From Methylothermaceae bacterium (lineage in GTDB: Bacteria > Pseudomonadota > Gammaproteobacteria > Methylococcales > Methylothermaceae): DNA of 6,478 nt. The notes beneath the pieces are model-generated. The model did no database searches. It was given only the letters and a program-made list of their open reading frames with translations, and had not been told where the DNA came from. This document shows, in pieces, positions 1-4,478 of this stretch (position 1 is the first letter of the stretch; each line of letters opens with the position of its first letter). The position numbers and the translations under genes are program-made. The stretch spans positions 1-6,478 of the forward strand of contig JALVSV010000118.1 in the NCBI GenBank assembly GCA_027024125.1. Direction: 5' to 3'.

Positions 1-1010
1 CGTCAGTGGCGGTGATCCTGCTGACAGGCATCCCGTTGGCCTGGAGTTACGTGGATAATCTGGTGGCTCTGATAGGAACCGGTTATGGCAGTCTGCTTTT
101 GATCAAATCGACCCTGCTGTTGACCGCTCTTGGTTTGGCCTGGATCAACCATCGCGCAGCCAAACGCTGGGAGAGTGAACGGAGTTATCCTGTGGTCTTT
201 CGCGCCATTCCCCACGTCATCGAGGCAGAATCCTTCCTTCTGATCAGCATCATGTTCGTGGCCGCCACCCTGTCGAGTCAGCCTCCGGCAGTGGACATTC
301 CGCAGTTGATCGCTGCCCCTTCCGAAGTTTGGCAGATGTTCAGCCCCAAAATTCCGTCGCTGGTCTCCCCAAGCCATGAAGAACTGATGATAGGTGAAGT
401 CCAGCGGGCAACCATCGTGGGGAAAGAAGCCCCCATCTTCGCTGTCGAGTGGTCCAACTTCAACCACAACGTCTCCGGGCTGATCTTGACCGTCATGGCA
501 GCCGTCGCCTTGATCGGTTATTTGTTCAAGGCACGCTGGGCCTATTACTGGCCTGCGGGCTTCATCGTTTTGGGCATCTTCATCTTCTTCCGCTCCGATG
601 CCCAGGCCTGGCCCATGGGACCGATGGGGTTCTGGGAAAGCACTTTCGGAGATGGCGAGATACTGCAACACCGCCTGGCCACCCTGCTGACCTTCCTGCT
701 TGGAGGGCTCGAAATCCGTGCCAGGACCAATCCACAGGCACGTAAACTTCGCTATATGTTTCCGATTCTCTGTGCCTTGGGGGGGATTCTCCTCCTCACC
801 CACTCCCATTCCGGCTTCGAACTGAAAACAGAATACCTGATCCAGTCCACCCACATGATGATGGGCCTTTTTGCCATCTTCATGGCAGCTTCCCGCTGGC
901 TGGAGCTGAAACTGGACCCGCCTTACGCCACCTGGGCAGGGGTCGTCTCCACGATTTCGATGGGTTTGGTGGGGCTGATCATGGTATTCTACGACGAACC
1001 GCTTTATTAG
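1..1010 (+). CDS. CopD-family copper resistance membrane protein, C-terminal part (5' end outside window)
   Basis: The reading frame is open to the left edge (the codon before the GTG at 6 is TCA), so this is the C-terminal 335 or so residues of a longer protein. Numbering from the GTG at 6, about eight hydrophobic segments are visible: roughly 1-24, 28-48, 71-90, 156-174, 180-196, 221-236, 250-266 and 280-297, then a last one at 309-327. The segment with YGSLLLIK (27-34) resembles the CopD domain. The motif at 202-223, with WPMGP, GFWES and LQHR, and the THSHS motif (265-269) followed by a further His at 283, match my recollection of extended CopD-type proteins. Those His and Met residues are plausible copper ligands. 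The family sits in the inner membrane and works in copper uptake or tolerance, often with periplasmic CopC. No CopC is visible here, but it could lie upstream. Stop is TAG at 1008. The long minus-strand frame opposite it is a shadow. Family call fairly sure, exact role unknown. Confidence 0.8.
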   Translation, partial: SVAVILLTGIPLAWSYVDNLVALIGTGYGSLLLIKSTLLLTALGLAWINHRAAKRWESERSYPVVFRAIPHVIEAESFLLISIMFVAATLSSQPPAVDIPQLIAAPSEVWQMFSPKIPSLVSPSHEELMIGEVQRATIVGKEAPIFAVEWSNFNHNVSGLILTVMAAVALIGYLFKARWAYYWPAGFIVLGIFIFFRSDAQAWPMGPMGFWESTFGDGEILQHRLATLLTFLLGGLEIRARTNPQARKLRYMFPILCALGGILLLTHSHSGFELKTEYLIQSTHMMMGLFAIFMAASRWLELKLDPPYATWAGVVSTISMGLVGLIMVFYDEPLY

Positions 1011-1126
1011 TCGAAGACACAGATGTTTCTGTGAAAGGTACATGGTGGGCGGGGATCAGGGGACTGGTTTTCGGGACGAATCCGCTGCCCCGGCCCGAAT
1101 GAAGCTTCCAGGATACCATCGAGCTT

Positions 1127-2014
1127 TCAACTTGTTTTCTTCTTTTCTTTTTTGCCGCGGGCATAATTGGCAATCTTCTCATCCAGTTTGGACATCAGCT
1201 TTTCAATGCCTCCTGATTCGAGAATCTCGGCAAACTGGCCACGTTTCAGTGCCAGATCGCTGACCCCGTCATAGCGCACATCGATGATCTTCCAGCCTTC
1301 TTTGGTCTGCCGCAAAATATAGACGAATTCAACATCGTCCCCTTTGGGAACTTCGAGCCGTGCCTTGACCACCCGGTAGCGCTTCCTGAATGGCGCTTCG
1401 GACAAGATCAGGAATTTCTCTCCATCATAGCCATCGAACTGGCCTGCATATTCCGAGATACCATATTCGGTCATCTTCTGGACAAATTCCTGTTTTTGCT
1501 CGTCACCGAGTTGTTTCCAGTATTCCCCCAGCACATGCCGGGAGATAGCCTTGAAGTCATAGACCTCACGGATGACCGGTGCCAACAGTTGAAACCGCCC
1601 TTGATAGCCAAGCTCGTCGGCCCGGCGCATGGCTTCCAATACGGCCTGATTCAATTTTGCCACGACCGCACTGGCGTCTTCGGATATGGGCTGACCGTTG
1701 GCCTGGCTACTTTCAGCCTCAGAGGAGGTAGCCTTGTTGTCGGCCGCCTTTGGCTCCTCGCTGCCCCCGTCCCCGCCTGGTTCGTTCCCGGCCACACTCC
1801 CTTTGGAGGAAAGTTCATTACCCTCTTCTCGCTCCTTGGAAGGAGTGGCAACTTTCTGTATTGCTTCGGATAAAGTTGGGGATGGTTGAGCCTCTGGAAG
1901 GACCTGTCTTACAACCTCTCCTGTCACCACTTCTGCCACATCGCTTTCATTCTGGGCCAGCAGCAACCCTGGCAATAGAGCCCCTGCAATCCCTATCCAT
2001 CTTATTATCCGCAT
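1127..2014 (-). CDS. MlaC/Ttg2D-family periplasmic phospholipid-binding protein with long N-terminal linker
   Basis: This 295-residue protein has a Sec signal peptide (about residues 1-20, basic MRIIR then a Leu/Ala core, likely cut after LLLA). A hydrophilic low-complexity linker rich in Glu, Ser, Gly, Ala and Asn follows (about 25-112), then a MlaC/Ttg2D (PF05494-type) domain (about 115-285). Family features are VYDFKAISRHVLGEYW (about 151-166), GEKFLILSEAPF, and the strand pattern ending in GWKIIDVRYDGVS. MlaC proteins carry phospholipids across the periplasm between outer- and inner-membrane Mla complexes; HpnM of hopanoid loci is a related alternative. Ordinary MlaC is about 210 residues, so the linker makes this one long. 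It ends in a Lys-rich tail (KKEKKKTS). I chose ATG at 2014 over the TTG immediately upstream at 2017 because an AGGAAG at 2025-2020 lies 5 bases before it. No mlaFEDB partners are in the window. Domain call strong, precise substrate inferred. Confidence 0.82.
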   Translation of the reverse strand: MRIIRWIGIAGALLPGLLLAQNESDVAEVVTGEVVRQVLPEAQPSPTLSEAIQKVATPSKEREEGNELSSKGSVAGNEPGGDGGSEEPKAADNKATSSEAESSQANGQPISEDASAVVAKLNQAVLEAMRRADELGYQGRFQLLAPVIREVYDFKAISRHVLGEYWKQLGDEQKQEFVQKMTEYGISEYAGQFDGYDGEKFLILSEAPFRKRYRVVKARLEVPKGDDVEFVYILRQTKEGWKIIDVRYDGVSDLALKRGQFAEILESGGIEKLMSKLDEKIANYARGKKEKKKTS

Positions 2015-2019
2015 CAAAT

Positions 2020-2028
2020 CTTCCTCTC
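2020..2028 (-). promoter_or_regulatory. Shine-Dalgarno site of the MlaC-like gene
   Basis: On the minus strand the sequence reads GAGAGGAAG. Its AGGA core ends 7 bases before the ATG at 2014 but only 4 bases before the alternative TTG at 2017. The spacing favours the ATG as the start. Confidence 0.6.
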
Positions 2029-2044
2029 GAAATTCCTGAATTCG

Positions 2045-2073
2045 TTGTCATCGCCGATACTGGCTAGTATTTT
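2045..2073 (+). promoter_or_regulatory. Candidate sigma70-type promoter for the DUF99 gene
   Basis: TTGTCA (2045-2050, one mismatch to the -35 consensus) and TATTTT (2068-2073, two mismatches to the -10 consensus) are 17 bases apart. Transcription would start near 2080, leaving a leader of about 22 bases before the ATG at 2102. The -35 box overlaps the in-frame upstream TTG at 2045, which argues against that TTG being the translation start. This rests on consensus matching only. Confidence 0.35.
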
Positions 2074-2101
2074 ACAGCCTCTACCATATAACTTGGAGCC
2101 T

Positions 2102-2662
2102 ATGACGACGACCCATATCATTGGCATCGACGATGCACCATTCCCCAAACGTCACCGTGGCAACGTCCTGGTTGTCGGTTCGGTCTTTACCGGCTGTCGC
2201 CTTGACGGGGTCCTATGTGGTGATGTTCGTCGAGATGGGGTCAACGCCACCGATCGATTGATCGATTTGATAGGAACTTCGCGGTTTCACGGTCATCTCC
2301 AACTGGTGATGCTGCAGGGAATCGCCCTTGCCGGTTTCAACGTAGTCGATATCTGGAAGTTGCGGAATGCACTGGACCTTCCGGTGCTGGTGATCTGCCG
2401 CAAACGACCAGATTTGGCAGCCGTCGCCAAGGCACTGCTGGAAAAGGTACCCGGAGGTCGACGCAAATGGCGCCTGATCCAGCGGGCAGGAGAGATGGAG
2501 CCAGTTGCAGGCGTGTATATACAACGCGCCGGGATCGACTTGGAGCAGGCCAGCGAGGTCATCAGGAAAACGGCCAAACACAGCGTGATCCCGGAACCCC
2601 TACGTACCTCGCATATTATCGCCAGAGGCATCACCAGACACCCTGGGCGGCACCGTGTATAG
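2102..2662 (+). CDS. DUF99 / UPF0215 family protein (endonuclease V-like fold)
   Basis: The 186-residue protein matches the DUF99 family (PF01949) along its whole length. It shows IIGIDDAPF (6-14), NVLVVGSVF and LDGVL (21-38), an RDGVNAT stretch (44-50), SRFHGHLQLVMLQGIALAGFNVVDIW (60-85), LDLPVLVICRKRPD (91-104), RKWRLIQRAG (121-130), VYIQRAGI (138-145) and the C-terminal IPEPLRTSHIIA (163-174). The family is structurally related to endonuclease V, and some databases label it endonuclease dU; action on deaminated DNA is thus plausible but unproven here. Asp10/Asp11 would be the first acidic pair of the active site. Residue 72 is Gln where many members I recall have Asp (LDG), which could affect catalysis. 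Start: the ATG at 2102 fits the family N-terminus; only a close GGAG (2095-2098) precedes it, so translation initiation may be modest. The gene diverges from the MlaC-like gene. Family call strong, function uncertain. Confidence 0.85.
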   Translation: MTTTHIIGIDDAPFPKRHRGNVLVVGSVFTGCRLDGVLCGDVRRDGVNATDRLIDLIGTSRFHGHLQLVMLQGIALAGFNVVDIWKLRNALDLPVLVICRKRPDLAAVAKALLEKVPGGRRKWRLIQRAGEMEPVAGVYIQRAGIDLEQASEVIRKTAKHSVIPEPLRTSHIIARGITRHPGRHRV

Positions 2663-2700
2663 GCCAAAGACCTGATTACACAATGATCCCACCCCCTTCC

Positions 2701-2729
2701 AATCTGGATTTTCTGTCAGATTTATTTCT
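2701..2729 (+). terminator. Weak candidate terminator after the DUF99 gene
   Basis: AATCTG (2701-2706) and CAGATT (2717-2722) form a 6-bp inverted repeat with a 10-base loop, followed by the T-rich TTATTTCT. The stem is short and AT-rich, so termination would be inefficient if it occurs at all. It lies 38 bases after the DUF99 stop codon. Confidence 0.22.
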
Positions 2730-2762
2730 CTACAGGAAACCAATAGTTATAGATTACCAATA

Positions 2763-2790
2763 TTGTATATTGAAAGGAAAGTACTATAAT
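2763..2790 (+). promoter_or_regulatory. Candidate sigma70 promoter of the small-ORF unit
   Basis: A perfect TATAAT -10 box (2785-2790) is preceded, 16 bases away, by TTGTAT (2763-2768), which matches the -35 consensus at four of six positions. It lies in the most AT-rich part of the window: 33 of 120 bases from 2701 to 2820 are G or C. Transcription would begin near 2797, about 37 bases before the ATG of the 32-residue ORF, and would end at the terminator at 2984-3010, giving an RNA of about 210 bases. No operator could be recognised. Confidence 0.5.
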
Positions 2791-2833
2791 GATATGCAAA
2801 ATTGATTAACTACCTCCAAAAAGAGTCACAGTC

Positions 2834-2932
2834 ATGATCACTACCCTGGAACTCGTATTGATTGCAGCACTAATTTCGACGGTGATTTTCTCTATCCGCT
2901 TTTGCTTGCATCATTACCGTCAAAGGCAATGA
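2834..2932 (+). CDS. Small hydrophobic protein, 32 residues, one predicted membrane helix
   Basis: ATG at 2834 opens a 32-codon frame ending in TGA at 2930-2932. The product starts MITTLELV, has a hydrophobic stretch of Leu, Ile, Val, Ala and Phe at about residues 5-21, and ends in a basic, histidine-containing tail (Arg22, His26, His27, Arg29, Arg31) with Cys24. This predicts one membrane-spanning helix with the C-terminus in the cytoplasm by the positive-inside rule. A weak AAGAG (2821-2825) lies 8 bases before the ATG. Support for a real gene comes from context: a perfect -10 box 43 bases upstream and a strong terminator 51 bases downstream. I do not recognise the sequence. Its size and topology resemble small regulatory membrane proteins and type I toxins (the Ldr or TisB kind), but that is an analogy, not homology. 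The ORF is short enough to arise by chance. Confidence 0.5.
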   Translation: MITTLELVLIAALISTVIFSIRFCLHHYRQRQ

Positions 2933-2983
2933 TTCTCCTCCTCTGTTAGCGTTCAACCTCCTTTCTTGCACTTGACGCTTTTC

Positions 2984-3010
2984 GACCCGCTAATCCGCGG
3001 GTCTTTTTTT
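2984..3010 (+). terminator. Strong intrinsic terminator of the small-ORF unit
   Basis: GACCCGC (2984-2990) and GCGGGTC (2997-3003) form a perfect 7-bp, GC-rich stem with a 6-base loop (TAATCC), followed at once by seven T residues (3004-3010). This is a textbook Rho-independent terminator for plus-strand transcription. On the minus strand no T-run follows the hairpin, so it should act in one direction only. It overlaps the last codons and TAG stop of the minus-strand DUF1992 gene, so the same bases serve both. It is about 320 bases beyond the DUF99 stop, with the small ORF between. Confidence 0.82.
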
Positions 3011-3379
3011 GTCTGGATCCAGCCGTTCAGCGATCCGGTCCATATATCGGTCCTCCACCATCAGGTTCCCTCCCCGCAGGTACCCCAGGCGTTCTGTCAG
3101 CATCAGCAGTCGGCGCCTGGCCTTGGAACTTAGCAGTTCATCTTCGAGAGAATGCCACAACAGCTGCTGAACCTCGGCAATTTCCCTTCTCAGCCTGACC
3201 TCTTCAGGGACATATCCGGCATTCTTCAAGACCCTGTAGGCCATACGCAGGGCAGGATCGACTCCAGGGAGATCCTCCTCTTCCGGCAGGGGTTTGCCTG
3301 CCCCGGGCAGATGGTCGAACTCACCCCTGGCCTGGGCCTCCTGAATCTTTTGCTCGGCCAAACGCTCCAGAAACAACAT
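2990..3379 (-). CDS. DUF1992 protein (YhdN / DnaJ homologue subfamily C member 28-like)
   Basis: This 129-residue protein matches DUF1992. The N-terminal helix with ERLAEQKIQEAQARGEF (5-21) leads into DHLPGAGKPL (22-31). The central AYRVLKNAGYVPEE (47-60) and VRLRREI (61-67) are the family's most conserved block, and a charged, probably helical region follows to the end. Length is close to the usual 120-130 residues. There is no J domain here, despite the DnaJ-C28 name used for eukaryotic relatives. The molecular function of bacterial members is not established. The ATG at 3379 fits the family N-terminus, though only a distant GGGG precedes it (10 or so bases away). It begins 18 bp after the trpS stop, so the two are probably one transcript, and expression may depend on trpS translation. 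The last codons lie inside the opposite-strand terminator. Confidence 0.85.
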   Translation of the reverse strand: MLFLERLAEQKIQEAQARGEFDHLPGAGKPLPEEEDLPGVDPALRMAYRVLKNAGYVPEEVRLRREIAEVQQLLWHSLEDELLSSKARRRLLMLTERLGYLRGGNLMVEDRYMDRIAERLDPDKKRPAD

Positions 3380-3397
3380 GACGTCACAAGCCCCGGA

Positions 3398-4417
3398 TTA
3401 CCTGGTCAAAGGGGCGATTCCCACCGCTTCGCGAATTTCCACCATGAATGGAGCAGCCACCTCACGGGCTCTTGCCGCTCCCTGCTTGAGTCTATGCTCG
3501 ATTTCTTCGGGATGCTGGAGGAGCTCCTGGTAACGCGCCCGCGCATCTTTGACATGCTCGTTGATGTATTCGAACAGATATTGCTTCATCTCGCCCCAGG
3601 CGATCCCTTGATGATAGCGTTGACGTAATTGCTCCACCTCTTCGTTGCTGGCGAAGGCCTGGAAGATACTGAATAGGGTACAGGTCTCCGGATCCTTGGG
3701 CGCTTCGGGCGGCAGTGAGTTGGTTTTGATCTTCATGATCATTTTGCGTAGTTTTTTTTCAGGAAGAAACAGCGGGATAGTGTTGTTGTAGCTTTTGCTC
3801 ATCTTACGTCCATCCAGTCCCTGCAAAACCGCACCTTCCTCCTGCACCACCGCTTCGGGCAACACGAAATGCTCACCATAGATATGGTTGAAGCGGGCAG
3901 CGATGTCACGCGCCATCTCGATGTGCTGGATCTGATCCTTGCCCACCGGAATTTTCCTGGCCTTGAACAAGAGGATGTCTGCGGCCATCAGAATCGGATA
4001 ACAATATAGCCCCATGGTGATGCCTTTGTCGGGATCCTTCTCACCCTTTTCCTGATTCTCGGCCACCGCCGCCTTGTATGCATGGGCCCGGTTCATCAAC
4101 CCCTTGGCGGTCACACAACTGATGATCCAGGTCAGTTCGGTGATCTCGGGCACATCCGACTGGCGATAAAATACCGCATTGTCGGTATCCAACCCCAGGG
4201 CAAGCCAGGTTGCGGCAATTTCCAGGGTGGACTGCTTGATCCGTTCGGGCTCCTGACACTTGATCAACGCATGGTAATCGGCGAGAAAATAGAAAGGCTG
4301 TACTCTGGCATCCCTGCTGGCCTCGATCGCCGGGCGGATGGCGCCGACATAATTACCAAGGTGTGGTGTCCCGGTGGTGGTAATCCCTGTCAGGACGATT
4401 TCTTTGTCTTGTTTCAT
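3398..4417 (-). CDS. trpS: Tryptophanyl-tRNA synthetase
   Basis: The 339-residue product is a class Ic aminoacyl-tRNA synthetase that joins tryptophan to tRNA(Trp) using ATP in the cytoplasm. The HIGH-type signature is TPHLGNY (17-23). LADYHALI (45-52), GLMNRAHAYK (106-115), the Trp-binding region around YPILMAADILLF (140-151) and VGKDQIQHIE (158-167) follow in the usual order. The KMSKS loop is intact (205-209, within LDGRKMSKSYNN). Length is normal for bacterial TrpRS. The ATG at 4417 was chosen because the IVLTGITTTG strand follows it directly, as in relatives; the frame is open 29 codons further up, but that extension has no family resemblance and would run into speA. Only a weak GAG lies upstream of the ATG. 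It diverges from speA and probably leads an operon with the DUF1992 gene. No trp leader or T-box was seen in the 61-bp gap. Confidence 0.96.
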   Translation of the reverse strand: MKQDKEIVLTGITTTGTPHLGNYVGAIRPAIEASRDARVQPFYFLADYHALIKCQEPERIKQSTLEIAATWLALGLDTDNAVFYRQSDVPEITELTWIISCVTAKGLMNRAHAYKAAVAENQEKGEKDPDKGITMGLYCYPILMAADILLFKARKIPVGKDQIQHIEMARDIAARFNHIYGEHFVLPEAVVQEEGAVLQGLDGRKMSKSYNNTIPLFLPEKKLRKMIMKIKTNSLPPEAPKDPETCTLFSIFQAFASNEEVEQLRQRYHQGIAWGEMKQYLFEYINEHVKDARARYQELLQHPEEIEHRLKQGAARAREVAAPFMVEIREAVGIAPLTR

Positions 4418-4424
4418 GTTAATC

Positions 4425-4452
4425 TCGGCATCCAAAATCTTGCCATTATAAT
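4425..4452. promoter_or_regulatory. Candidate bidirectional promoter core between trpS and speA
   Basis: The bases 4445-4452 read ATTATAAT. This contains TATAAT on the plus strand (4447-4452, towards speA) and TATAAT on the minus strand (4450-4445, towards trpS), overlapping by four bases. For speA, TCGGCA (4425-4430) is a poor -35 at 16 bases. No good -35 is visible for the trpS direction. Predicted starts are near 4459 (speA) and near 4438 (trpS), giving leaders of about 20 bases each. Symmetric -10 elements are known to drive divergent transcription in bacteria; that it happens here is inferred. Confidence 0.45.
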
Positions 4453-4478
4453 ATGGCTTTCTCTTCAAGATCACGCGA

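Larger units (their letters stand above)
2663..2833. other. AT-rich intergenic island
   Basis: No convincing gene was found between the DUF99 stop and the 32-residue ORF. From 2701 to 2820 only 33 of 120 bases are G or C, far below the neighbouring genes. The stretch holds the weak hairpin at 2701-2729 and the promoter at 2763-2790, both listed separately. A 40-codon frame from the ATG at 2683 to 2805 exists but has no ribosome binding site and runs through the promoter. Confidence 0.6.

Noticed and set aside
1018..1033. CACAGA/TCTGTG inverted repeat after the CopD-type stop codon
   Set aside because: The stem is short and has no T-tract on either side, so I do not call it a terminator.
3..1043. 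Long minus-strand open frame (346 codons) opposite the CopD-type gene
   Set aside because: Its product is rich in His, Gln, Gly and Asp without recognisable domains, the usual look of the complement of a GC-rich membrane-protein gene. The plus-strand frame has clear CopD motifs and membrane helices.
1070..1099. TTCGGG/CCCGAA inverted repeat between the convergent genes
   Set aside because: Six base pairs with an 18-base loop and no T-run; likely by chance.
1101..1156. Possible plus-strand terminator: GAAGCT/AGCTTT repeat followed by a T-rich tract
   Set aside because: The stem is weak, with a 15-base loop and a G-U pair, and the T-rich tract is explained by the Lys codons at the end of the MlaC-like gene and starts several bases later.
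2045..2101. Upstream TTG start of the DUF99 gene
   Set aside because: The 19 added residues fall outside the family N-terminus and their codons coincide with the predicted promoter.
2467..2805. Plus-strand frame overlapping the DUF99 3' end, including a 40-codon start at 2683
   Set aside because: Most of it is the shifted frame of DUF99. The downstream start has no ribosome binding site and the frame passes through the better-supported promoter at 2763-2790.
2933..2983. Minus-strand ORFs behind the AGGAGG-like motifs opposite the CU-rich patches
   Set aside because: The only frames after these motifs are about 17 codons or shorter, with no recognisable features.
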